Assembly: GCA_003342895.1 (NCBI GenBank)
Contig: PTFA01000537.1
Coordinates: 19,121-83,120 of the forward strand
Reading direction: 5' to 3'
DNA: 64,000 nucleotides
Origin: Casuarius casuarius
Lineage: Eukaryota > Chordata > Aves > Casuariiformes > Casuariidae
The position numbers and the translations under genes were made by a program. Shown in pieces: positions 1 through 14,332 of this stretch. The notes beneath the pieces are model-generated. The model was not told the DNA's origin, made no database searches, and was given only the letters and a program-made list of their open reading frames with translations. The stretch's first letter is position 1, and every line of letters begins with the position of its first letter.

Positions 1-794
1 TCTCTGGCTTTTTGAGGATGATAATTACATAGCTCCATTTCATTTATTTAGGATGCACAGAACACAGTTATCTTTAAACAGTTGAAATTACCTGACACTG
101 AAACGTATTTCCGCCCTATTTTATTTGTAATTCATCTGGGCTGGAATAATTCTGTATTTCATAGCTCAGTGTTATCCTTTCCTGTAAATAACTGATCTGA
201 ATGACACTAAATATTATAATCCAAAAGAGAAAAATTAATTTTAAATGTTTAGATTTCTACTGCAGAAAAGATTGTTCTTTATGCTCAGAACTCCCTCATT
301 AAGTAACAGCCAGAAATGATAAGCAGAAATTGCTGCTGATGGGTAATTGTCAAACTATACGGTGTGAAGGCTGTCAGCTTCTTCACAACACAGTCAGAGA
401 TAAACCTTCCTCGTCTCTGCACAGCGATAACCAAATCTGATCTTAGCAGCACAGCTAAACCTGTGCTGACGATGATTTCCACTAGGCAGACTTCCACGTC
501 AGAGCCATTTCAGCAGCCACGTTAGGTGTCGTCAAGTTATTCATTTTCATTCTTTATCTGTCAGTTAAAGATCACGGTGGGAGTTTACTTCAGTGAAGAT
601 TTTTTGCCCTCAGTCCATCTGAAAGACACGTTCACTGCCAGCACTGCCTCTCAGTGCTGATAGCTGGGGAACCACAGCAGCAGAGGAAATTCAACTTGGT
701 CCTGACCAATATTCTTGAAAAGAGAAACAGAAGCCAGAACACCTACTATTGTTCAAATGTGAAAAGGCTCTGAAAGAATAAAATCCAGACTATT
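1..794. other. Intergenic, nothing recognised
   Basis: AT-rich single-copy-looking sequence. No exon-like frame, RNA gene or repeat could be supported. Confidence 0.6.
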
Positions 795-960
795 TAAGGA
801 CACTTCCCTGTGCACTCCCCTCTCCAGGTCACTGATGAAAATGTTGAATAAAATGTGTTTGAGCACTGATCCCGATGGGACCCCACTGCTGATTCTTCTC
901 CACCCTGAAAAGTGATCATGAAGCTCTAGCCTTTACTTCCTATCCGTTAACCAGCCTTCA
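795..960 (-). mobile_element. CR1 LINE relic, reverse-transcriptase core
   Basis: Read on the minus strand, the segment gives W-L-T-D-R, then GVPSGSV and ILFNIFISD. This follows the CR1 reverse-transcriptase block NWL-GRAQ...[18 protein letters not shown], with an in-frame stop and many substitutions. Both ends of the element are lost. It is an old, non-functional fragment. Confidence 0.65.
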
Positions 961-1351
961 GTCCTCAAAAGGACCTTTCCTCCAGACCTGGGGCAACTTA
1001 CAAAAGAAAAAAATGCTCAGAAACTCAACACTAATCAGAATAAAGAAACAGACCCTCTGGAAATTTCTTCATGAGTTTCATACGCACACAGCGGCAGACC
1101 GAGAAACAAGGCACTACAACGTCAATAGGATATGGCACGGGGAGGGAGGGAGGGCAGGAACCCAAAGTCTCTGTGCCTTGTTTGCTAAATCTTATTTTGG
1201 CTGTGAGAGTGCCACAGCATCCCTTTCAGTGATCAGCGATATTACGCAGAGCAAGAGCCCGGCAGGTTGTCTAGTGTTCACTGTAGAGGCAGGAACACAC
1301 TCCGCTATTGCACAGGGACTCCTGAGCTAATAAACTACACTGGAAAGGTAG

Positions 1352-1387
1352 CAGGTAGCCTAAGAAAGGATACAGGTAGCCTAAGAA
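1352..1387. repeat. Two-copy direct repeat, 21-bp period
   Basis: CAGGTAGCCTAAGAA occurs at 1,352-1,366 and again at 1,373-1,387. Confidence 0.9.
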
Positions 1388-4300
1388 TATTTTGTTTGCA
1401 GCATTCTTCATCACAAAGGATACCTGAAAGATAGCTGTAGTGAAAGGGCTTCCAAACAAAAGCATATACAAAATGGTGATGTAAGAAAAAGAAATGGCTG
1501 GAACAAATCAGTGGTATCTAGAAAACCATACAGAAGAATCCTGAAAGAGTTTAAGAATCTAGCTTGACCGGCTGAAAATAATATTTATTTTCTCCAGCTA
1601 TAATGATAAAACAAGGAAGTTGCAGGTAAATACAAATGGGTAAGTCCCACTAAACTGCAAAAATCATTAAAACCTCCACAATCAGACCAGGAAAAAAATC
1701 TTCCCAGTAGAGCTACCCCAGATAACAGGCATAAGATTGTTTTCCCAAAAGACTCTTCCAAAACTGGTAGTGGTGATGGTAGCAGTAAAATATCCGGATA
1801 AAGACGATGACAGCACACCAAACATATATTAGAACCTGGCTAGCAGAGAAAACAAAAGCAAACCCCTAAAGAGCAAGAAAAGGGATTTGAAATATCGGAC
1901 TAGGAATTCATAGTGAAGAATGGCATTTGATGTGCCCTTGGTCATATAGGACTTGGTGAGCCCTATGTTTCTTCATCAGAAACATAATGACTGACAAAAA
2001 ATTCTATTGTTACTTTTAAGGTGTTTTCTTCTTTTGTGCCATCCTTCAAATGCCTACATTCAAATATATTGCCTATACAAGTTTTATTCCTTATGCAAAG
2101 CTGAGGCTAAATATTTCTTTATTTCAAGTGGACTGTGGTAACAATAAGTATAAAATAACCTTGCTATGACTTTCATGATCTTTTAGACATATTCATACTC
2201 ATAACTGGAATCTTTTTCAGGAATGTACTGTAACAGAACTTGAAAGTTGGTATTTTAAATATATTTTTTTAGCCATTTAGAGTCTTATAATATTCTTTTC
2301 CTGTTTAAACTCCCTAAAGACTATAGATCAAACACAATTCTTTCAATGAAACATTTCTAAAGAAGTTAAGAATGCAATGCGTCACTACAGAGATTAATTG
2401 AACTACCATGTTCCAAGGTAGTGTATAATGAAATTGTTAAAAGCTGCCCTGGAGTTTTCATTAGCACTAATACATTTGTGCTTGAGATAGAAACGATTGT
2501 GTTTTCTTCATACTGTATAATTTGGTTAGAAAAGAAATTTGATTACTTGTATCATCTTTCTGCATACTAATGATTTAAAAACAGCATCCAATTTATTCTA
2601 CACCTTTATCTCCCTGAGCACTGTAGTATGGTTGGCATGGCCCCGGTTAGGAGAAGTAAGGAAAATGCTTCAAGCAGTGAGCTGTCAGGATTCACCCCAC
2701 CATGTATCGCTGTAGGTTGGCATGGAGGTCTCCCCTGGCCCCAGACACACTTGGCTATGCAGCCTATATGCTTGCCAGTTACCCCACTGCTGGCAGAGAT
2801 GATGTAAGAGTAGAGCAATAATATTACCTGTGCTGGGTCTCTTACCTAGGTATGAATAGCATTACTTAGTGGGTCATTTCCTGCAAGACCCCATGTAATT
2901 TTTGCTCTACAATTGAAAAAGAGATGCTGAACTCAAAGTTGTTCAGAAAAGAAGTCTAAAAACAATCCTGAGATCCATTCCTTTATTTCACCTAGACAAG
3001 ACAAAGTGATCTACAAGGATATACATGAGGAGATATCTGATACCAAACAGTTCCTTCATCAAGCACAAAAAAGTATAATAGAATTGAACAATTAGAAGAC
3101 CGATTGGGTCTAGAAGAGAGGGATTTCGACTAAAAGAGGTGATCATTCTCATGTGCTGTGATAATTAACCTGTATATGTAGTGGATTCTGTTATTTGAAG
3201 TTTTTGAATCATGGAGTGGGTATTTATCATCTTGTTGCACAAATTATTGCTGAGGACTATACTAGTAAATAGCTCTCTATAAAGGAAAAATGTCATCCTT
3301 ATTTGTCTAGGAGTTCTGTGTGATGAAACATATTTAAATGTAATATTGCCTGATAAAAGCTGAATCCCTACCTTTATTTTCCAGCAATATGAACAAATTA
3401 CCAGATGATCAAGAATTCTCTGACTCATTCCTGGTGTTAGCATAATATTGCATCTTCAGCCACACAGACAAAATTACTGTTGCTTCCTGATATTAGCAGT
3501 TCATATATCATAAACACATTAATCTAATTCTTCATTTGTATTGACTTGTGGTTGCTTGCCTTTTATAGTTTTCGTATGAAGTTTTTAGACTGTGACTTAA
3601 ATATGAAATGCTTTTGTGTAGATTTTTGTGCATAGTTAAAGAAAAATATTCTCCACTGAGAAAGTCAAACCTGACACTGAGCAAGCTGTTTGCAGGAGGT
3701 TTAGATTATTAAACCCAAGTCTTTAACTGTCATAAGAACTTTTTTCCTGACATTGTAAGGTAAATAATTGCATCCATGTGATCTAACTCCAGCCCTCAGA
3801 AATGGAACTGCTCCCTGAGACACCTGCTTCTACGTCCCCTTCCCTTCCAGAGAGGAGCTGGTAAGTGTCAGAAGGGAGCTGAATGTCAACTAAATACAAA
3901 GGTAGAAGCTCTTGAGTGTCTATCCAGAAAGACTGAAAGCAATTTGCTTGGAGTGTGGAGCTTTCTCATCTTTTACTTCTGCCCCTTTTGATGTGCAACG
4001 TGCTGCAGAATTAGATCCTGCAGGTTTCCCCTAACGCCGGTAGGAAACTTTCCATTCATCCTTCACTGGTGTTAGACGTGGTCATCAGCTATTTTTTCTA
4101 AATCTGCCTAGCTTTTACTTGTTATGACAGAAAACCGAACAAGTAAAATTGCATGGTTACCCCTTTTGAACCTAGCTCTAACACAATGTTCAGTGCTCTT
4201 TATTACTGTTAGCAGGAGAAATTGATGGCAATCACCTTTGTCATAAAGTCCTGGTTCCTACACAGAAAAAACCGATATCAGCCCAGGGAAAAGATCTCGG

Positions 4301-7300
4301 GTATGCTTTGCTTAAATAGCATTTTGCAACCCAGCTGCTTTCTCTCTTTTTCTGTCTTTTTTCTTCAGGTCTAAGCTAGCAGCGACTCTCTATCTGGTCT
4401 GTATCTTTGTTGCTGTCTCTTACCTGTCTGCTTATTCCTCTTAAAAACAAAAAAGCAACCTTAGTAAAGGCCTTTAGTAAAATCGTTCTGTCTTTGTTTT
4501 CCACAGTGATGTGATTCTTCTATGTGGTGGACACCTCCTGTTTCAATTAGCTGGTTATATAAAAGATCTTAACAGCTTCTTAAAATTATTGTAAATTAAG
4601 AGAAGTGTTTACCTTCATCAAAGATGTTAGATAGGATTTACTGAAGCTGAACTCCCAATGAGTGTATTCTAGCTTTTTCAGAGTAGACAATCTACACTCC
4701 TAGTAAAATAATGGCTCACAGTCCAAAGACCTTAAATGCGCAAAAAGTTTGCTTTACCAGATGTGCGGGTGGAGAGTCATTCTCCATCCAGTATTAATCG
4801 GACTCTGTTAATTAGCTCTGAAAGATCAGATTAGAATTTGCTGAATAGTTGTAGCATTCATCTCTTTCTCTCTCCACTCCATTCCCTCCCATGGTTTTTT
4901 CAAAGGTATTGATTAATATATTTGGTCTAATAAGAATAGGATAAAAATTCTTAAATTCTCATTTAGTCAAAGCTTGTCAGTGCAGATACATTGATACCTA
5001 CTTGGATGCCAGCAAAAAAAATTAGTCAGATAATATTCTGAAAAATATGACCATTATTTATCAAATAACCTACTTTTCAAATAATTTTCTAAGTGATTTT
5101 TCCGTTAAGGCCAAAAAGTAATTAATCAGAAAAAAATGTCTGATTCCAGCTTAGGAAGATACTGTCATCTACCAGAACTGCACTGTAAGTGCAGATATGA
5201 CGTATTGTACCAAATCACAATTTTAAAATAAATTTATTACCTAGATATAAAACGACAGAAGTTTTCAGTCTTTTTAATGGTAATAGTCCATTTACATTTA
5301 TCTCTGAAATCAAAATTAGGAATAAAACCTAAACGAAAGCCAATCCCTTTTTTATACCTAATTTTCAGTTAACAGTTTGGAACCATTTCAACTTAGGGGC
5401 TGGAGGGAAAAAGGCAAGGTAATGCGCTGTTGAAAATTAAGTAATTCAAATTCCACTTTCTTCATGTTTTCTGTCTGCCCAGACACATTAAGCTCATCTC
5501 TTTGTATTGAAACAGGTTTATTTGTGCCAGTCACACAAGACAGAAAAATGGTGGGTATATGAAGTACTTTAAAAGTAAAGAGAGAAAAGCGATGACAGTT
5601 TAACACAATAATAAAGATTTTCATAGACTGTGAAATTCAAAATGAAAATTCTCAATGACTTTCAATTACTTCAGCTCATTTCTTCAGGGAAGTCACCCTC
5701 ACATCTCCTCACATGTTATTATAGTTGGATAGAAAGAGGTTTCTGCCTTCATATTGTTAAGTCAGGTCAGTCCTACCTAGCAGAACAAAAAGCTGTTGCC
5801 CTGTGCTTCCCCCCGGAAGGTCCGGTGTTGATCTTTTCCATCTCCACCTTTTCAGGTTCTGCACTGCTCTGTTTGGCTGGGGCTGTGGTTTGAACGGACA
5901 CGGGTATCAAAACGGAGAGAAGTGGATATTAGGAGTCTACATCCCAAACTGTGATCTTGAACACTGCTCACCTGCCATCCAACTCAGAAGGAAACTTCCG
6001 TTGTGGGTTCAATTAACACAATACAGAGGTGACTTCTATCGCTAGAGGTGCTGCTGAAGATGCAGGAAATATTCGTTATAATTGGATGTGAATTATTGCC
6101 ATGTAGCATAACAATGTGGATTTCAGTAAAGATCGAGTGACTATGAGCCAACAAAGTTACAGTAGTAAAACCAACATGCTCATGGACAAGCCTAAACTGG
6201 TTTTGCTTCAGATTTTGAAAACATTATGCTGCTAAAAAGTATAACCTACTTACCTGTATATGCTGCAAATCAATTGAAATTAGATTGATTTTTCACCTAG
6301 GAATCTCAACCATTAGAATATTGTTTTTAAACTTTTATGATATCCGTAAAATATCTCTGAATTGTATATTAATAGTTGAGTTTACGAACAACATTATTAC
6401 AATCTCTAAACTACATGGGATTAGATTAGAGTCTAAGATAGTTGGTGTGTTTTAGGAGAGCAAACCCTGCAGAAGCCTGGTTTTAGGAGAGGAGCCAGGC
6501 TGTAGACACTCAGAAGAAACAGGCACCTGACCACAGTCCTGGTTAAGGCACCCAAGGGACAAGACTATCATATATTGGTGAAGCTTCTACAAAAGGTAGC
6601 TTTAGAGAGCTACCTCCTGAACCTGTGATTTGAGGCACACTAACTACGTAAATAACTGCTCCTCCTTCACAAAGGCCTTAGAGAAAGCTGTTCATTATTG
6701 AATAATATGTTACAATAGGTAACGATGACTTCTTCAGTTCTAGTGACATCAACACAGGTATTTTATTCTGGGGGCTACAACATACATTTTTATTATTCCA
6801 CTTCATATATCCTTTTGCAGGAGGTTTACTAGACATGAAATACGCCATTTGTTTTAACTGCAGACAAAGAGAGGGCTATCACTCCCCAGGATAGGTTGTT
6901 GCGTCGATTTTAGATACCTTGGGTATCTCATCTAGCTTCCAGATGCTCCTCCAACAGGGCATGGCTCTCTGAAGTTCCATGTCAGTTCCACGATATCTTT
7001 TATAGTTTCAGCTGAATCATGCTTTAACTTCCCATCTAGTTTAGAGCAATGTCGCTGCAAGTGAACACGTCCAGATTTTTCAGAGATACTTTTTTAGACA
7101 TGTGACATAATATCCAGACATACCATTAAACAAGAATTTGGGAAAATATCTTTACCCTTAATTTAAATCAGTTTCCTCAAGCCAACTTTTTCCACCCAGA
7201 GTCGAGGAAATTATGATACTCACATAGCTACAAACCCTATTTAAATATGCTTTCACCTTTAGTCTAAACTTTGTGTTGAATTACAATATTTTTGTTAGGA

Positions 7301-8044
7301 AATTCCAAAGGTACAGTATAAGTAAAAGACAAAGCCAACAAATTATTCACTGGCAACAAGCAACATTCATTATTACAGCCACCCCAGACTTCCTTCTGAT
7401 TACAAATAAAAGAAATGCTAATTGAAAATCATTTTTTAATGGTAAAAGAGGGGTGATACTTTTAATTTAAAAATAGTTTAAAAGAAAAAAAAAAGGAAAA
7501 GACTCTCCAGCTTTCTTTAAAAAATTATATGGAGATGTTCTCTCGTTTTCATTAGACCACTTTCTCTTGAAAAATATTTGCGATAAAACTGAGATCAACA
7601 TGGTCAGAACTATTGTAAAACAAACAATAAGTGAAAAATATTATCTGTGGGGAAGATCAACACACCTGGGAGCTGAGTAAGGCGACCAGTCGGAAACAAA
7701 GAGTAAGGAGAACAAGCATTGACGTAAGGTGTAGCCGATATTATCTACAAATCATAGCCATGTCCTCATTGTAGTGTAGACCTCTCAGGTTAGCCATCGT
7801 TGTCCCAGCCCAAAGCCAGGATCAGCTTAGACACTTAGATTCTTGTACAAATTTGAATTTGGGAAGGGAACGGTAACATTTCTTTTTCCTAATGCTCTTT
7901 CTGCGTGCTCTACACGAGCAAGAATTGGTACAACAGGTATAAATATAACAGATTTGAAGTACAACACATGAGTGTGTAGAATTGTGACCAAATAATAAAC
8001 TGAAATTTGATTTCATTTGCACTAAGTAAGCAGTAACACCAATG

Positions 8045-8115
8045 AGATCACTGGTTCAGATCTGAATTTTAGTTACACTGGCATAAATCCACAGGGGTTT
8101 CACCTGGATTAAAAA
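8045..8115. repeat. Possible ancient amniote interspersed repeat
   Basis: The segment TTAGTTACACTGGCATAAAT followed by GGTTTCACCTGGATTAAA resembles the paired 'gttacactggtgtaaat' words of an old amniote repeat family. The recognition rests on these words only. Confidence 0.3.
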
Positions 8116-11100
8116 AGTTACTGACGATTTATACATTCACAAATGAGATCAATACCTGACTAAACGGAGAACTATAGATGAGTAAAGCAAGCAGATAAAC
8201 ATCTAAAGAGAAACACAATATAAAAAATTGGAAAAAGGAAATAAAAAGCCACCAAAATACCCTAAACTCATTTCAGAGCAAGATTAAGAAAGCTTAAGAA
8301 CAGGTGTTGTGTCCTAATTACAGTGTAATCAAGACACTGGCCATCTTTTCTCTCAACCTTTCAACTCTTCTCTCAGTCTTTCGAACAGAAGTTACGAGCC
8401 ACAACATGGTGTGTCAGTTCCAGCCCGCAGCCCTGCAGCACACGGCTGGTGTTAACAAGACTGAACAATAATTGGAGCAGCTCTGAAAAGAGCATTTCTA
8501 GGCCTGGTGAAAGGGAAATCAGTACCACATAACACAGCATTATGAAAGCCACTGGGCAGGAAACATCATTAAGGCAGATTTTTTTAATTTAGCTCAGATC
8601 CTGACAACAGCTGCTCAGCACTTCTTACACAGGGGAAAAGAATAAATATTCTATCCATAAACAGCACTTCTAACTGTACTATTCTTGGTAGCAGTGAAAA
8701 GGACGTACACACTGCAACACCTGCGGGAAGAGCTAAACTCCTATTCAGAAGGAAAAAGAAAATCTATTCCAATTGTTTTCCTGTGTTGTCTTTTCCACAG
8801 TTCTGAAAAAAACAGGCTGAAGAAAGCATCTTCCTGCCTGATGTAAAAGCAGATTTCTTCAGCAATCTTGACTTTGGCAATAACGGGTTACTCTTCAGGT
8901 GGGGTTTTCTAGAAAACAGATATTAGCTATAGCATCTGCTGCCTGCTTGTGCTAGCTGAAAATTCAATTCAAGCACCCAATTCTGTTACCAATAGAAAAT
9001 TTTTTTAAATGGTACATTTATATAAGTGTTCAAAAAAGCTAAAACTCATATGACTCATACCCTTTTCTGTCAAAACAGATTAATAGTCCTGTTTATCTGC
9101 CCAGCACATGCAGTACCATTAGTAGAAGATGGGCTTTCCCACATAACTCAGGCAGTGAGCAGCTACGCCAGGACCTGAATACAGCTCTGTGATTAGACTG
9201 CCACATCAGCCTTTTCTATTTGTTTTTTTTTCAGGCGAGAAACACAAGAAAGCCTTTGCTGGAAGATGCTGATCGACCACTTCAGTAGTCAGGTAACCGT
9301 CAACTAGCCCACCCTGTGCTAGTCTCAGATCCAGGGGATAAGGGTCAGGAGATTTAGATAAAGGATCGGCAGCCCTCTAAAAGATGGCTGGGGAGCTTTG
9401 GTTTATGCAACAGGCACTGGACTTCTGTAGGAATATGAAGGAAGAAGCTCTCAGATCCCGTTACTTGCTTCGGTCTTTTGGAAAAGGGATTTGAACCCAG
9501 AGACTTCTCTAGAAGCCTGAGAAGGGTCTCAGTCCTCTTGTGGAGGGAAAACCATCACTCCCTGCATTCAAAAAGAGTAATCCCTGTTCCCCTTGGAAAG
9601 AAGGGTTGTAAACTTCTGTCTTGAGGGAAGATTTTGAATTCCACATCCTTAATGGAGATCGCAAAATGATATCTGAGTACAGCATATGAAAAAGGGCTGA
9701 ACAAACATGTACCATAAAATTTGCATGGATCTCCATCATACTGGACTTCTCAAGCCATGTGCAGTAAAGTCAAGCATTGCAGCACTTAAGCTTTTTTTTT
9801 TTGATCTATCCCCAGATTTACACATACAATCTTTGCTAATCTGTTTTACTGTTTTTGTAAAATAAACAGCCCCAAAGAAAATTCCTCAATACATTTTAGA
9901 TGTGGTACCTGTAATATACTCTATCCTCTTGGGACAGGGGAAGTGGCCAGCAGCTAAGGCGTTTATTTCTCATTGTCCTTATTAAGCACAAAGACATTGC
10001 ACTTCAACACGCACACATACAATTAAAATGTTGCGTAGATGACATAGCTGCAAGCAGAGCCTAGCATGTGCAGTACTGTCTGTTCCTGGCAAGCTAGAGC
10101 CCTGCCTTCCAAAGTGGAAAAACACAGTTGTTCTCTGCAGGTATAACCCACCTTCTGCCTTAATAAGACCTGCTCCACTGACACAGTGCATCCGTCAGAT
10201 ACTGGACTGAGAACACCAGTTTACCGCAGACTGAGCATGGGGCACAAATGCCCCAAGTTCAGACCATTAAAAGACAAGGGAATCTAGACAACGAGCTTAC
10301 CCCAGGCCCCAGACGTGATCCCTAGCGCTCAGCACCTGCAGGCCCCCCAGGGCCTCAGAAAATGCTCTCTTACCACATAAGATGTGGCTACTGTTTGACA
10401 AGGCAACAGGGATCACTGGTCATTTCTAAGTATATGGTAGGCACTGCCTTGGAAAGAGGATGGTGAAGGGGCTCAGGCAACAGTATGGAAAGAAGTGGAA
10501 TTTAACACAAGGGATAAAAAAATGTGCTGAAGTTATCATCAACTACATTATCTTTGAGGTGTGATACAACCGGTTTCGATTTGATTCAAGGGTTCACAGC
10601 AGCTGTGCCTGCCAAAGTGGCACAGCTCCTAGCTACAGCACACCCACTGCCATCAGAGAAAAAGCTCTGTGCGTGTGAATACTCAAGGTCTGTTCATTAC
10701 TAATCGAAACAGTAGCAGGTAATGCTTTACCGAGTGCATACGTTTTGGAATAGTCATGGTTTAAATATTCTTTGCGCTGCTGTCCTCTCTACTGTATCAA
10801 TTCCCTTTGTTTTACCTTTTTTCTTCCCCTGCGTGATACAAGTTGGGCTACTTTCTAATCTTTAACAGCACCACTCTATTGTGCTCAGCATGTTCTTTAT
10901 TCATCCCATATTTCTGAATGCATGTAAGTTAATGGAAACCATGCATTGAACTCAGAAGTATTTTGGGGGATGGGTCCACTTCCTTTCCCTGTCTATCCAG
11001 CCAATGTACAAAAGCAGTCTGCAAACAAATGCCAGAAGTCAAAAATAAAACAAATGCCCCCACACACGAAAAAATAAAAATAGAGAGGTCATCATTAGCC

Positions 11101-14100
11101 ACAAAGCAGATTGTCTGTAGGCGAGTTTTCTTGACACCACAATACCACAAAAGACAATACAGGACAACAAAGGAAAAAGAACTTCGTGTTCTCAAAGGAC
11201 TTTTTTGCAGCATAGTTATGAAATGGAGAATTTTATGACACTGAATGCATGAAAATGGACTAAGCAAAAAGGTCAGCTGAGAGCCACCCAAGTAAGAAAA
11301 GCGGAAGGGAGGAAGTTTAGCTAGAGAGAAATTGGTGAATGGTCTGTGCGGTAGCCATGCAAACATAGGGGATGGGGTTTGCGTAGGTTCAGGGCTAGGA
11401 GTGGCAGAAATGAAGGAGCACAGGACATCGCGGGTTTGGAACAGTCAGCTGGCCAGAGAAATGCAAAACAATAGCAGGGACACAGAAACAGAGTGGCCAG
11501 CTACAATCTAGAAAAAAAAATATCAAGAATTTGCTTTGAAAATTAAAATCTGTGCTAAAAAGGGAGAGGACAAGAGTAGCTAAAACAGTTGCAGCTACCT
11601 GGATAAGAACAGAACTGCAGTTGCATTATCCCTTTGCAACAGCCAAGGCTAAAGGGCATTAAATTATTAGATGATAATCTGCTAGGTAAAATGGCATGGC
11701 ATGGAGCATGAACTGAGCTCCATAACAAACATATTTAATAAGACCTGTCTTGACTCAAGCCTTAGCTACCTGGTGGTTAACAACACATCATTAGGACCTG
11801 TCTCTACCATTTGCTTCCCTCACAAAAACTTTGAAGACTTTTTACCGGAGTGGGGGGGGACACAATACGACAGAGGTCAGTTAAAATAGTGTATAGTGTA
11901 TGTATAGTGTAATGAGGAATAACCATTGAATATTTCTTAAAATAGAAATTATTAAGGGTTTTCTCTGAAGTTAAAAGGAAGATTGAGACAGGCTGAGGAA
12001 ATATATTTTGATCTACAATGAATTAACTGATGGAAGTCACCACCATAGCATGCTAAGGAGGCCAAAGGGATTGGACCAATTCAAGGAATATATATCTACC
12101 CCTAATCACTGCAAGTGGTGTTGAGGACTCCAGCTCAGTACGTCCTGAACCCACTAACTGCAGAAAGCCAGGAGACACGGTATTGGAAAGATCGGTCTAT
12201 GCTTGCACTTTTCTTACACCCTCTCTAAGCATTTACCACTGACCACTCCTGAGGACCAGGATACCCTAGTCCGGTTCTGTATAGCTGTTCTTAAACTGTA
12301 TGAAAAGGAGACGTTACAGGAATGAAAACTTTAAATGGGAGAGCACACAAAAAACAAAATCCAGTAGAGAACAAAACATTTGACTGTCAGCTCCCCTTTC
12401 TCTTCAGCAGAACAGCTTTCTTGAAGCTCGCCTTTTGAGATTTATTGTCATTTGCCAATACACAGACTTGGGATGAGAAAAGACAGGCACATTTCTTTCT
12501 ACAAAATAAAAATGAATGTTTATTTTCAGTGGTGGTGATTTAGAACTGCAAAGCAGGAACTAATCCTGTCCACATTAAAATGAAAATGCTGTAAGTTCAT
12601 TAAATACTACAAAGGGAGTCAATGAAAAAATCGGCTGCCTCTTTGCACTTAGCTTTGCTGAAGTTGGTATTTTACATATTCCTATAGCCTTTGCTCTTGA
12701 GACTGATGCAAGGTCTAGCCTAATTTTGCAATGGCCACAGCTTGACTACAGAAGCACATTCCTACCCAAATATGCAAAATGATATTTTTATTTTTACAGT
12801 TTAACTGCAGGAAGAGAAACTGTTTGAGTTACTATGCAGTGGCTTCCACATTTTTAACCACATGGAGCTCCTGATGGCTAAAGTAGTTAAGATGAAGTAG
12901 AAGTTGATACCATACAGTTGTCTCTAGCACTGTAGTAAGACATCAAGTATAGTGTTTCTATGCTAGTTCTCTATAAAACTGATCGCCAAAGAGGTATTGT
13001 TTAATTATTCCTGGAAGAGAAGGAGGCACAAATAGTCTTGAATTGAGAATACTTTCATTCTATGTGATTATGTTATAGAAACTTTTGGAATGCTTTCTCC
13101 CCAAGTTAAAAGCCAGAAAAATACAGTATTTTGCATTATATGCTTTCAAAGAAAACAATGGACTAACAGATCTGCGAAGACTAGTAGTATACGGAGATGT
13201 CAGCTAATGGCTAAGATTTTTTGCTATTAGCCAAATGAGCTGTTTCTCTCTTTACAATATTGAATAGCTGTGTTTATTTTCAAGCTGCACGTTAAGCTGC
13301 AGAAAAAGCGTCTGCTCTGTTCCCCTCAGATTCTTGCTTTTTCAAAACACAAATAAAAACAGAGCAACTAGGGAATTCAAACTGTAGGTCATATGGAAGA
13401 CAAAAAGGCAGCTACTGAGATGTTCCTGCCTTTGTTCCCAGCAGGTGGTTTAGGAAAACCTAGTCTGAAGGAAAAATCAGATATTTGAGTTCTAAAGTGC
13501 AAAGATGTTAAAAATGAACATGGCTTTCAAATTGCAACTCCTGCTTTTTTTGAGTTCCTGTTCAGGCCTCGCTCATGTGTTTAAGACTGCTCATTTCAAT
13601 ACAGGGCATGATTTTCCAAAAAATGTAATAACTTAATTCAAAGGTTTGTTTACTTTTACAAACAGAAAGCTTTGGGAAAGTTCGAACATTTGGGCTGCCA
13701 TACATCCTATACTTCATAGGCAGAATCACAACTGGTTCCTTTGAAAAAATTGTAACTAGAAGTGTACAAGAAGGTGACCTAGAGCATCTGAGGCTGGGTG
13801 AGAAAGCCCACAAAAATCCATGCATAACTCTAACAGTATGTGCTTTGGAACTTTACTCTTTTCCGCACGAACGCCTGCCTTCCAGAAGCCTAGTCAGAAA
13901 TCTTATTAACAAAACCTGAAATATGTTTGCTCAGCACACCAGTACACACAGTTACAAAAGCTACAACTAACAGAGCAGAAATGAATACTCAGGATGTGGT
14001 GCAAACCTTGTTTAATCAGATCTGAGTGTACTTCCACCAAAAAGGGAGTTTCTGCATTCCCCTGGGCTGGCAGCAACGCTCAGGTGGCTCCAGTCAGCTG

Positions 14101-14332
14101 CATCAGGGGACTCATCCTGCTAAAAAAGCCTAAGCTTCAGCTTAAGCCACTTGTGAAACTGAACCCTTAAAAGCATTTAATCAAAATCATATTCCTGTCT
14201 GTTTTTCATCAGTGAAAGACAATAACATTTTACTTTTGAAACCTCAAATATGGAAATGGTCCTTGCTTCACTGGCATGCATTTACCACAGGGAAAATGCA
14301 TGTGACCAACTTGATTGATTGCCCTCTAGGAT

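Larger units (their letters stand above)
961..14332. other. Intergenic, no gene recognised
   Basis: Apart from the short duplication at 1,352 and the possible old repeat at 8,045, I see only unique-looking AT-rich DNA. The longest frame (minus 10,929-11,366, 145 codons) is overlapped by a 91-codon plus frame, resembles no family and is within chance expectation. Confidence 0.6.

Noticed and set aside
10929..11366. 145-codon minus-strand open frame
   Set aside because: No recognisable family and no splice context, with an overlapping plus-strand frame of 91 codons. A frame of this length is expected by chance in 64 kb read in six frames.
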